A stretch of 5,257 nucleotides of DNA, taken from positions 1 through 5,257 of the forward strand of contig JAGZLR010000097.1 in assembly GCA_018364635.1 (NCBI GenBank), read 5' to 3'. The stretch's first letter is position 1. Each line of letters starts with the position of its first letter. Of the stretch, positions 1 through 5,257 are shown piece by piece. The notes beneath the pieces were generated by a model that had not been told where the DNA came from, did not search any database, and saw only the letters and a program-made list of their open reading frames with translations. Source of the DNA: Clostridiales bacterium (GTDB lineage: Bacteria; Bacillota; Clostridia; Lachnospirales; Anaerotignaceae). Made by a program: the position numbers and the translations under genes.

Positions 1-306
1 AGAACTCCCGGAAACGGTGTTTTTCGAGATATTTATGAAGTGCTTCCGGGACATTATCTTTCTTTTGCAGACATAGCAGTTGCGGTTATGGGGGTACTGG
101 TACTCTCTGACTGGATCAATCGGGCAGTAACGCTAGAACTTATGATTGACGAGATGAATATTGACAAAGCCATAGCTGTAATCAGTGCTGGATATGTGAC
201 ACGCTTTCTTCTATTTTTATTCTCTTTTCTCATTTTCCTTCCTCCTTCATTTTTTACTATTTCTATTTTCTCCTATAAAAATAAAAATTTCATGACAAAT
301 CTGTGA
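1..306 (+). CDS. C-terminal end of an unrecognised, probably membrane-associated protein (5' truncated)
   Basis: The reading frame is open from base 1 to the TGA at 304-306 (101 codons), so the start lies outside the window. A GTG at 40 is an internal codon rather than a convincing start, because no ribosome binding site precedes it. The first 68 or so codons have a purine-first codon pattern typical of real coding sequence. Two hydrophobic stretches are visible, one around YLSFADIAVAVMGVLVL and one starting at VTRFLLFLF, separated by an acidic, helix-like segment containing LELMIDEMNIDK. This suggests a membrane protein tail. The last 30 or so residues come from a G-free pyrimidine-rich tract (204-293), and the frame may simply stay open there by composition; the true or ancestral end could differ. 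I do not recognise the family. A competing minus-strand ORF (233-54) overlaps it. Confidence refers to the frame being coding, not to a function. Confidence 0.42.
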   Translation, partial: RTPGNGVFRDIYEVLPGHYLSFADIAVAVMGVLVLSDWINRAVTLELMIDEMNIDKAIAVISAGYVTRFLLFLFSFLIFLPPSFFTISIFSYKNKNFMTNL

Positions 307-375
307 AAATTATATGATAAAATTTTGAACAATTTGTGACTAACCGTAATTTTCATTTCTTTCTTCATAAAGTAT

Positions 376-492
376 AAATTAAACTTACCGGAGATACGAA
401 AAATCTCAGGAAAAGATCAGACCTTAAAAGAATTGATAGATCAAGGCTATTTTGCTGCCATTGGAAACATCAGCGCCATAGATTCTCTATAA
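376..492 (+). pseudogene. Possible relic of a lost gene (C-terminal fragment, no start codon)
   Basis: This plus-strand frame reads about 38 codons to a TAA at 490-492, with purine-first codons and a protein-like ending that includes the segments KDQTLKELIDQGYF and AAIGNISAIDSL. The frame is open back to a TGA at 337-339, but no ATG, GTG or TTG start lies between that stop and the fragment, so it cannot be an ordinary intact gene. It is in the same numerical frame as the truncated ORF at 1-306. It could therefore be the decayed end of that gene or of an unrelated one, or a chance open frame. I do not recognise the family. Confidence 0.25.
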
Positions 493-558
493 AACTTACT
501 TAGTCTATGGAAAATCAAAGCTAGATTGGAAAAGACATAATTTTTTTTAGCTTGCCTA

Positions 559-587
559 TTCCTTATTCTGTTAAATTCATGTATAAT
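559..587 (+). promoter_or_regulatory. Probable promoter of pyrBI
   Basis: A perfect -10 hexamer TATAAT lies at 582-587, preceded directly by TG. At the standard 17-bp spacing the -35 is poor (TTCCTT, 559-564). A better match, TTGCCT at 552-557, is 24 bp away and too far. The transcript would start near 594, giving a leader of about 44 nt. That is too short for a PyrR-type terminator/antiterminator, and no such hairpin is visible. The pyrB ribosome binding site AAGGAG is at 623-628, 9 nt before the ATG. Confidence 0.45.
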
Positions 588-637
588 TGTTTCAGCTTTG
601 ATGAGAATCTAAGAGATGAAAAAAGGAGATCCTGTGT

Positions 638-1558
638 ATGAGACATTTGATAAGTCCTTTAGACCTTTCCACCCAAGAGGTTGACAGACTGCTTGAATTA
701 GCAAGGGATATTGAAAAAAATCCAAAGAAATATGCCCATGTCTGTGATGGCAAAAAGCTTGCCACACTTTTTTATGAGCCTAGCACAAGAACCAGATTAA
801 GTTTTGAATCTGCAATGCTTAATTTAGGCGGCAGTGTCATTGGTTTTTCCTCTGCTGCCTCCAGTTCAGCATCAAAAGGAGAAAGTGTATCTGATACCAT
901 CCGAATTATTTCTTGTTATGCCGATATCTGCGCCATGCGGCATCCCAAAGAAGGCGCGCCTTATGTAGCGTCTTTAAAATCCAGCATTCCTGTCATCAAC
1001 GCCGGAGATGGCGGGCATCAGCATCCGACACAAACCTTGACAGACTTAATGACCATTCGCTCCCTAAAAGGTCGCCTGGATCATATGACAGTCGGACTTT
1101 GCGGAGATTTAAAGTTTGGTCGTACTGTCCACTCCCTAATCAACGCCTTGGTGCGTTATCCAGACATTCGATTTGTACTGATTAGTCCCAATGAACTAAG
1201 GGTTCCAGGTTATATCCGCGAGGAAGTTTTAGAGGCAAATCATGTACCTTACGAAGAAGTGGAAAGCCTGGAAGACGCAATGCCAAAACTTGATATCCTT
1301 TATATGACCAGAGTACAGAAAGAACGCTTTTTTAATGAAGATGAGTACATCCGTATGAAAGACTGTTATATTTTGGACGCTGCTAAAATGTCTCTTGGTA
1401 AACCGGACATGCTGGTGCTTCATCCTCTTCCTCGCGTCAACGAAATTGCCGTGGAAGTCGATGACGATCCGCGGGCAGCATACTTTAAACAGGTGCAGTA
1501 TGGGGTATATGTACGAATGGCTCTGATTATGACACTTTTGGAGGTGAAACCATGTTAA
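638..1558 (+). CDS. pyrB: Aspartate carbamoyltransferase catalytic chain PyrB
   Basis: PyrB joins carbamoyl phosphate and L-aspartate to give N-carbamoyl-L-aspartate, the committed step of pyrimidine synthesis, in the cytoplasm. The 306-residue product matches the usual length of about 305-311. Carbamoyl-phosphate motif FYEPSTRTRLSFE is at residues 45-57, with STRTR at 49-53. Lys80 lies in the loop that a neighbouring subunit contributes to the active site, and RHP is at 101-103. HPTQTLTDL at 129-137 holds the catalytic-site His and Gln. FGRTVHSL is at 160-167, the aspartate-binding MTRVQKER at 223-230 (Arg225 and Gln227), and the HPLPRVNEI loop at 262-270. All expected active-site residues are present, so the enzyme should be active. 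The start is fixed by AAGGAG 9 nt upstream. The gene overlaps pyrI by 7 bp, implying a co-translated pair and a heteromeric catalytic/regulatory enzyme. No other pyrimidine genes are in the window. Confidence 0.98.
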   Translation: MRHLISPLDLSTQEVDRLLELARDIEKNPKKYAHVCDGKKLATLFYEPSTRTRLSFESAMLNLGGSVIGFSSAASSSASKGESVSDTIRIISCYADICAMRHPKEGAPYVASLKSSIPVINAGDGGHQHPTQTLTDLMTIRSLKGRLDHMTVGLCGDLKFGRTVHSLINALVRYPDIRFVLISPNELRVPGYIREEVLEANHVPYEEVESLEDAMPKLDILYMTRVQKERFFNEDEYIRMKDCYILDAAKMSLGKPDMLVLHPLPRVNEIAVEVDDDPRAAYFKQVQYGVYVRMALIMTLLEVKPC

Positions 1559-1980
1559 ACATTTCAGGACTTCAGGAAGGAATTGTTTTAGACCATATTC
1601 CAGCGGGCAAAGCTATGGAAATCTATCATTATATTGGTCTAGGAAAACTTGGCACACAAGTGGCAGTCATTTTAAATGCCCACAGTAATAAAATGGGCAA
1701 GAAAGATATCATCAAAATCGAAGGCAGCCTGAACTCTGTTGATTTAGATGTTGTTGGGTTTATCGATCACAGCATCACCGTCAATATTATACAAAATGGT
1801 TTGATTGTAGAAAAAAAACGTCTGAATCTTCCAAAGGAACTTGTCAATGTAATTTCCTGCAAAAACCCACGCTGCATTACCTCCATTGAACAGGGGCTTC
1901 CTCAGGTTTTTCTCCTGTCTGATGAAAAAAAGGAAGTCTATCGATGCAAATACTGTGAAGAAAAATATGACCTGAAATAG
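1552..1980 (+). CDS. pyrI: Aspartate carbamoyltransferase regulatory chain PyrI
   Basis: PyrI binds nucleotide effectors (CTP, UTP and ATP in the E. coli enzyme) and holds PyrB trimers together in the allosteric holoenzyme. The product has 142 residues, slightly shorter than E. coli PyrI (about 153) at both ends. The N-terminal allosteric domain shows IVLDHIPAGKA at 11-21, matching the effector-site Asp-His-Ile-Pro, and GKKDIIKIEG at 49-58 with the two nucleotide-contacting lysines (51 and 55). The C-terminal zinc domain has all four cysteines in the family spacing: Cys103 and Cys108 (SCKNPRC), then Cys132 and Cys135 (CKYC). Binding of zinc and contact with PyrB are therefore expected. GGAGG at 1540-1544, 7 nt before the ATG, lies inside the end of pyrB, and the ATGTTAA overlap suggests translational coupling. 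PyrI is absent from B. subtilis-type pyr operons but known in clostridia, enterobacteria and archaea. No clear terminator follows the gene. Confidence 0.97.
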   Translation: MLNISGLQEGIVLDHIPAGKAMEIYHYIGLGKLGTQVAVILNAHSNKMGKKDIIKIEGSLNSVDLDVVGFIDHSITVNIIQNGLIVEKKRLNLPKELVNVISCKNPRCITSIEQGLPQVFLLSDEKKEVYRCKYCEEKYDLK

Positions 1981-2004
1981 AATGATTTTTGTCGGAAATG
2001 CCAG

Positions 2005-2033
2005 TTGATTTTTTTCCTAATTCCATGTATGCT
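2005..2033 (+). promoter_or_regulatory. Probable promoter of the glycine riboswitch transcript
   Basis: TTGATT (2005-2010) and TATGCT (2028-2033) are separated by exactly 17 bp, with 4 of 6 matches to the sigma-A consensus in each box. The predicted transcription start near 2040 lies about 18 nt before the first paired element of the riboswitch, the spacing expected for a dedicated promoter. It suggests the riboswitch RNA is made independently of pyrBI, although no strong terminator separates the two. Confidence 0.5.
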
Positions 2034-2057
2034 TAAACTGCATTTCATTTCAAAACA

Positions 2058-2216
2058 GCTAGTTGATCGTTGCAGGAAATCAGGCATAGCCTGTCCGAAG
2101 GAGTGACACTCTCAGGGTAAAAAAGACTGCAAAAGGATAGCGCTCTGGAGAAATCCGTTGAATCGGAGGCCGAAGGTGAAAGCATATAGCGAATCTCTCA
2201 GGCAAAAGGACAGAGT
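2058..2216 (+). promoter_or_regulatory. Tandem glycine riboswitch (two aptamers), facing glxK
   Basis: Both glycine aptamers are recognisable. Aptamer I spans 2070-2132: P1 pairs TTGCAG (2070-2075) with CTGCAA (2127-2132), and the core elements GGAAAT, CCGAAGGAG and CTCAGGGTAAAAAAGAC are in order. Aptamer II spans 2143-2215: P1 pairs CTCTG (2143-2147) with CAGAG (2211-2215), with core GGAGA, GCCGAAGGTGAAAGC and TCTCAGGCAAAAGGACAG. The leader and linker can also form the known P0 kink-turn of tandem glycine riboswitches: GCTA (2058-2061) pairs with TAGC (2138-2141), a three-base bulge follows, and GA at 2065-2066 sits opposite GA at 2136-2137. In known cases glycine binding usually raises expression of the downstream gene (gcvT operon or glycine/alanine transporter). 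Here no plus-strand gene follows; the next gene is glxK on the opposite strand. Confidence 0.94.
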
Positions 2217-2231
2217 TCCCTTAAAAAATAA

Positions 2232-2263
2232 GCGTATATCTTTTAGATATACGCACTTTTATT
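2232..2263. terminator. Bidirectional hairpin terminator between the riboswitch and glxK
   Basis: A perfect 10-bp stem pairs GCGTATATCT (2232-2241) with AGATATACGC (2245-2254) around a TTT loop. Read on the minus strand it begins 8 nt after the glxK stop codon and is followed by TTATTTTTTAA, a good U-tract, so it is a credible glxK terminator. Read on the plus strand it follows the riboswitch by 15 nt and is trailed by the weaker ACTTTTATT. It may therefore also be the riboswitch expression platform. The stem is AU-rich in its middle, so plus-strand termination may be incomplete. Confidence 0.75.
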
Positions 2264-3422
2264 ATCCTCTTTTTCGTAAAATCAGTCGAACTGCCTGATA
2301 CACAGTCTTTGTCATATTTTTTCTTGCGGTTTCTTCTCTCATAGCCTCTTCCATCGACATTGCCCGATCCGCAATACTAAATACTCCATCAAAAATTGTA
2401 TCACAATCTTGCGCATCATCTGTCACACATCCTGCAACTGCTAAAACAACAACACCTGCTTTTTTCCCTCTTTTTGCAGCACTCGCCGGCGCTTTTCCCA
2501 TAGCAGTCTGGTGATCAATTCTTCCCTCCCCTGTCACTAAAAGATCTGCATCCTTTAGAAATTCATCAATTTTTATCGCATCTAAAACTAATTCAGCACC
2601 AGGTCTTAACATCGCCTTCAAATAGGTTAAAAACCCATATCCCATCCCCCCTGCCGCGCCACATCCTGGGTAATCAGGATCCTGAGAAAGCCCTACACTT
2701 TTTGTCACTCTTGCAAATTGACATAACCCTTCCTCTAGTCGATCAATCATCGGCTGGTCTGCACCTTTTTGTGGCCCAAAAATTGTTGAAGCTCCCATAG
2801 GACCACAGAGAGGATTGTTCACGTCACATGCGATTTGGAATTGACAATCCTTTAACCGCTGATCCATCTGCGCTATAGATATCCGTTCTATTTTACATAA
2901 ATCCCCGCCAGTGATTGCCTTGGTTAAAAGCGCTCCAGACGAATCATAAAACTTTACGCCTAGAGCCTGAAGCATGCCTGCACCGCCGTCATTGGTTGCA
3001 CTTCCCCCAATTCCAACAATAAAATGACGACAACCTTCCTCAAGAGCGTCTGTAATGAGCTCTCCTACTCCAAAACTCGTTGTGTTCCACGGGTTTCTTT
3101 CCCCCTCTGGTACCAATGGAAGTCCAGCAGCTGCAGCCATCTCAATAACTGCCGTTTTTTCTTTCGGCAAAATCCCATATACAGCTCTTACTTTTTTATG
3201 TACTGGACCACACACCTCAATTTCTTTTCGTTTCCCACCACATCCTGCAATCATCGTTTCGACAGTGCCTTCTCCACCATCAGCTAAGGGCAAAACTATA
3301 ATTTCTGCATCAGGCACTGCTTTTCTGATGCCTTCTTCTGCCGCTTTTCCTGCTACCACAGAACCGATACTTCCTTTAAAGGAATCTATCGCCACAACTG
3401 CGCGAAACTTATCTCCTGCCAT
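2262..3422 (-). CDS. glxK: Glycerate kinase, GlxK/GarK family
   Basis: The enzyme phosphorylates D-glycerate with ATP; GarK/GlxK-family members usually form 2-phosphoglycerate, feeding glycerate from glyoxylate, hydroxypyruvate or sugar-acid breakdown into glycolysis. Numbering from the ATG at 3422 gives 386 residues, against about 381 for E. coli and B. subtilis homologues. Family motifs are all present in order: AIDSFKGS (11-18), LADGGEGT (46-53), the glycine-rich IGGSATNDGGAGM (138-150), CDVNNPLCGPMGA (199-211), FGPQKGA (215-221), GCGAAGGMGYG (253-263) and VTGEGRIDHQTAMGKAP (296-312). The frame also contains a GTG at 3461, adding 13 residues. I prefer the ATG because it matches family length, places DSFKGS at the usual distance from the N-terminus, and follows GGAG and GAGG purine motifs, while the GTG has only a weak GGGA. 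The gene is convergent with the glycine riboswitch, which could give it antisense control, and divergent from the secreted protein gene. Confidence 0.95.
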   Translation of the reverse strand: MAGDKFRAVVAIDSFKGSIGSVVAGKAAEEGIRKAVPDAEIIVLPLADGGEGTVETMIAGCGGKRKEIEVCGPVHKKVRAVYGILPKEKTAVIEMAAAAGLPLVPEGERNPWNTTSFGVGELITDALEEGCRHFIVGIGGSATNDGGAGMLQALGVKFYDSSGALLTKAITGGDLCKIERISIAQMDQRLKDCQFQIACDVNNPLCGPMGASTIFGPQKGADQPMIDRLEEGLCQFARVTKSVGLSQDPDYPGCGAAGGMGYGFLTYLKAMLRPGAELVLDAIKIDEFLKDADLLVTGEGRIDHQTAMGKAPASAAKRGKKAGVVVLAVAGCVTDDAQDCDTIFDGVFSIADRAMSMEEAMREETARKNMTKTVYQAVRLILRKRG

Positions 3423-3500
3423 AAAATCCTCTTCTCCTTTCAATCCTTCAAATACTTTCACCTTTTTTCTTCCCGTATTTCACATTTTAATTTCTTTTTT

Positions 3501-3529
3501 ATCATACCTTCTTTTCCGTTCTAAGACAA
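3501..3529 (-). promoter_or_regulatory. Probable promoter of the glycerate kinase gene
   Basis: On the minus strand TTGTCT (plus coordinates 3524-3529) and TATGAT (3501-3506) are separated by 17 bp, with 4 of 6 and 5 of 6 matches to the sigma-A consensus. Transcription would start near 3494, giving a leader of about 70 nt to the ATG at 3422. The 34-bp dyad at 3544-3577 lies about 15 bp upstream of the -35 box, a suitable place for an activator or repressor. Confidence 0.5.
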
Positions 3530-3543
3530 TACCACTCTTTTGC

Positions 3544-3577
3544 AAATCAATTACAAATGCCCATTGGTTATTGATTT
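3544..3577. repeat. 34-bp imperfect dyad, candidate operator or terminator
   Basis: The left half AAATCAATTACAAATGC and the reverse complement of the right half, AAATCAATAACCAATGG, agree at 14 of 17 positions. The outer arms AAATCAAT and ATTGATTT are perfect. The element sits between the two divergent promoters and its right arm covers the -35 box (TTGATT) of the plus-strand promoter. This fits a dimeric regulator binding site that would control the secreted protein gene and perhaps glxK. On the plus strand the right arm runs into seven consecutive Ts (3575-3581), so the same sequence could act as a terminator for RNA arriving from the glxK side. Which role is real cannot be told from sequence. 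Confidence 0.45.
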
Positions 3578-3598
3578 TTTTCATAAGTAAACTATAAT
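3571..3598 (+). promoter_or_regulatory. Probable promoter of the secreted stalk-domain protein gene
   Basis: TTGATT (3571-3576) and a perfect TATAAT (3593-3598) are 16 bp apart. The start of transcription would be near 3605. The ribosome binding site AGGGAGG at 3631-3637 is 7 nt before the ATG at 3645. The -35 box lies inside the right arm of the 34-bp dyad, so a protein bound there should affect this promoter. Confidence 0.6.
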
Positions 3599-3644
3599 TA
3601 GTTTAAGTAATACAAAAGAGGATAGATCAAAGGGAGGACTGTAT

Positions 3645-5257
3645 ATGAAAAAGTATGCTAAAGTTTTAGGCGTAATGACGCTGTTATCTACACTTTCTAT
3701 TCCATCAATAGCTTCTGCTGCGCCAGAAATTACAGTAACTGTAGATGGGAACCTGGTAAAATTTGATCAGCCTCCTGTTATCGAGAACAGCAGAACACTC
3801 GTTCCTCTTCGTGCTGTATTTGAAGCAATGGGAGCAACAGTTACTTGGGATGACAAAACACAAAAAATCACCTGTACTTTAAACGACAATGAAGTTACTC
3901 TAACTGTTGGAAGCACAGCACTTAGAATAAACGGCATTTCAACTGTAACTTTGGATACGCCTGCCACTGTCATCAATGACCGTACACTCGTGCCAGTACG
4001 CGCCATCTCCGAGGGTCTTGGAGCCGCTGTCGACTGGAATCCTGAAAAAAATCAAGTTATTATTACTTCTCCTGTGGAAGTAACAGAAGAAGAACTTGCT
4101 TCCATAAAATCTAAGGTAGAACAAACCGACGGAAAATATACAGAGTCGTTTCTGTCCTCTGATGGAAAAATAATTTTAAGTTTTACCTATACATATCCAA
4201 AAATTTCTTCCTCAGAAGCAGGCGTTGACTCCATTAATGACCGTTTGAAAACAAATGCCTCTGCCACAGCTGCTGTTATAAGAAAGGAATTTTTGGAAAG
4301 TGCGTTAAAATATTATAAACTAAATGGATCAACAGAGGAGTACAAGCCTTATACAATTAACTGCACCAACGCTGTGACCTACCAGGATGATGAAAAAGTG
4401 AGCGTACGGTCCACCATGTATGTAGATACTCATGGGACCTATCCAATTACTTCTTCCGATGCAGTTGTATTTAATTTAGATACCGGTTTTGAAATGACGT
4501 TAGTTGATCTTGTAGCCGATCCTATGTCTGTTCTGGAATCCGCCGAGGAAGCAATGGTTGAAAAAATCAAATCAAATCCTTCTATCTTTTTTACAGGTGC
4601 TGAGCATTATGTAGATATGACAGATGCTTCTTTCTATCTGACGAAAGAGGGCATTGTCTTCTTTTTCCAGCCTTATACATTAGCGCCTTACTCCACAGGC
4701 GTGGTAGAGATTACTGTCCCTTATGCAGAAATTAGCAAAGAGCTAGACCCTACAGAGCCAGTCAAAGTTTCTAAAAAAATTGTTGAGGAAAAGGTGACTG
4801 CCAAAGACGGCACTGAAATTTTGAACATCTCTGTTGCATACCCTGAAATCTCCGGCAATCTAAGAGAAATTATCATATTCAATGATTATTATCAAAGCAA
4901 TGCAGAAAGAACAGTAAAAGAGATGAAAAAAGAGTACAGCAAAGCTGCGGAGGAGTTTTATGAAAACTTTGGCAGCCAGGATTTTACTGGATTCAGTATA
5001 GAGGTAACTTATGACGTTACTTACAACAAAAACAATTTGCTCTGCGTCAAAACACACTCCTATCAATTTACAGGGGGAGCCCATGGAAATTATACAGACA
5101 ACGCTATCATATGGGATCTGTCAGAAGGATTAGAAAAGACTCTGGAAGAGCTTGCTAGAAATAGCGATCATATTATGGAACAGGCTGAAAAGGCTTTTCG
5201 TGATAAAATAAACGCAGACCCTCAAGGGTTCCTTATTTCTGCTGATGAATTAAATAA
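3645..5257 (+). CDS. Secreted stalk-domain protein with two DUF4163/DUF3298 (RsiV-like) modules, 3' truncated
   Basis: The frame is open from the ATG at 3645 to the window edge (537 codons plus 2 bases), so the C-terminus is missing. Residues 1-25 form a signal peptide (MKKYAK, hydrophobic core, ASA cleavage site), giving an exported protein. Residues 27-142 are a copper amine oxidase-like N-terminal 'stalk' domain, seen as two repeats: SRTLVPLRAVFEAMGATVTW (49-68) and DRTLVPVRAISEGLGAAVDW (112-131). A linker rich in E and K follows. Residues 163-362 and about 380 to the end look like two copies of the DUF4163 plus DUF3298 pair found in the anti-sigma factor RsiV and in PdaC. The second copy has the typical FTGGAHGNY (475-483); in the first this is degenerate (THGTYPITS, 262-270). 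No transmembrane segment is seen in the visible part. RsiV of B. subtilis binds lysozyme through this region, so surface binding of lysozyme or peptidoglycan is possible, but function here is inference. No sigma factor gene is adjacent on the visible side. Confidence 0.87.
   Translation, partial: MKKYAKVLGVMTLLSTLSIPSIASAAPEITVTVDGNLVKFDQPPVIENSRTLVPLRAVFEAMGATVTWDDKTQKITCTLNDNEVTLTVGSTALRINGISTVTLDTPATVINDRTLVPVRAISEGLGAAVDWNPEKNQVIITSPVEVTEEELASIKSKVEQTDGKYTESFLSSDGKIILSFTYTYPKISSSEAGVDSINDRLKTNASATAAVIRKEFLESALKYYKLNGSTEEYKPYTINCTNAVTYQDDEKVSVRSTMYVDTHGTYPITSSDAVVFNLDTGFEMTLVDLVADPMSVLESAEEAMVEKIKSNPSIFFTGAEHYVDMTDASFYLTKEGIVFFFQPYTLAPYSTGVVEITVPYAEISKELDPTEPVKVSKKIVEEKVTAKDGTEILNISVAYPEISGNLREIIIFNDYYQSNAERTVKEMKKEYSKAAEEFYENFGSQDFTGFSIEVTYDVTYNKNNLLCVKTHSYQFTGGAHGNYTDNAIIWDLSEGLEKTLEELARNSDHIMEQAEKAFRDKINADPQGFLISADELN

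Larger units (their letters stand above)
307..637. other. Gene-poor AT-rich intergenic region upstream of pyrB
   Basis: No intact gene is seen in these 331 bases. Stops occur in all plus frames near 304-340. Bases 376-492 hold a short coding-looking relic, described separately. The last 80 bases hold the probable pyrB promoter and its ribosome binding site. I see no tRNA, no clear intrinsic terminator for the upstream gene and no PyrR-type attenuator. A weak inverted repeat (AAGCTA at 518-523 and TAGCTT at 548-553) has a long AT-rich loop and is not a convincing terminator. Confidence 0.5.

Noticed and set aside
518..553. Inverted repeat AAGCTA/TAGCTT before pyrB as an attenuator or terminator
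   Set aside because: The stem is only about 6 bp with a loop of over 20 nt, and it lies upstream of the predicted transcription start.
552..557. TTGCCT as the -35 box of the pyrB promoter
   Set aside because: It is 24 bp from the TATAAT, outside the normal 16-18 bp spacing.
913..1423. ORFs inside pyrB in other frames (913-1185 plus, 1423-1229 minus)
   Set aside because: They overlap a fully conserved pyrB frame, lack ribosome binding sites and have no recognisable protein features.
3423..3461. GTG at 3461 as the glycerate kinase start, adding 13 residues
   Set aside because: The added residues are not family-like, and the ATG at 3422 gives the usual length and has better purine-rich sequence upstream. 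The GTG stays possible but less likely.
3055..3597. 180-codon plus-strand ORF opposite the 5' half of glxK
   Set aside because: It lies antisense to well-conserved glycerate kinase motifs, has no ribosome binding site, and its proline- and serine-rich product looks like a shadow translation. It is not the missing riboswitch-controlled gene.
3767..5084. Minus-strand ORFs opposite the secreted protein gene
   Set aside because: They are short and lie opposite clear stalk-domain and DUF3298-like coding sequence, with no start signals.
1..5257. tRNA or rRNA genes, CRISPR arrays, insertion sequences
   Set aside because: No tRNA-like cloverleaf, regularly spaced repeats, transposase motifs or terminal inverted repeats were seen on either strand.

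Overview
The window looks like chromosomal DNA from a low-GC Gram-positive anaerobe, most likely a Clostridia member (Lachnospiraceae or a relative). The reasons are the AT-rich base composition, strong AGGAGG-type ribosome binding sites, a pyrBI pair of the Clostridium type, a tandem glycine riboswitch, and a secreted 'stalk' (copper amine oxidase-like N-terminal) protein carrying RsiV-like domains. The genus cannot be fixed from the sequence.

Layout. Bases 1-306 hold the C-terminal end of an unrecognised, probably membrane-bound protein (+). Bases 307-637 hold no intact gene: an AT-rich stretch, a short coding-looking relic (376-492) and the promoter zone of the next operon. Bases 638-1980 are pyrB and pyrI (+), the catalytic and regulatory chains of aspartate transcarbamoylase, overlapping by 7 bp. 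Bases 2005-2263 hold a separate promoter, a complete tandem glycine riboswitch and a hairpin terminator (+). The expected glycine-regulated gene does not follow: the riboswitch runs head-on into the 3' end of a glycerate kinase gene (glxK type, 3422-2262, minus strand). Bases 3423-3644 are a divergent promoter region with a 34-bp near-perfect dyad. From 3645 a secreted protein runs off the right edge (+). It has a signal peptide, a two-repeat stalk domain and two DUF4163/DUF3298-like modules, the second cut by the window end.

How the parts fit together. PyrB and PyrI should form an allosteric enzyme for the committed step of pyrimidine synthesis. Glycerate kinase feeds glycerate into glycolysis, one step from serine/glycine metabolism. 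The notable arrangement is the glycine riboswitch aimed at the glycerate kinase gene. Either the riboswitch has lost its gene and is an orphan, or it controls a non-coding or antisense transcript that could link glycine level to glxK expression. The shared hairpin at 2232-2254 has a better U-tract on the minus strand (end of glxK) than on the plus strand, so leaky read-through from the riboswitch side is conceivable. This is inference; the riboswitch itself and its convergent placement are read directly from the sequence.
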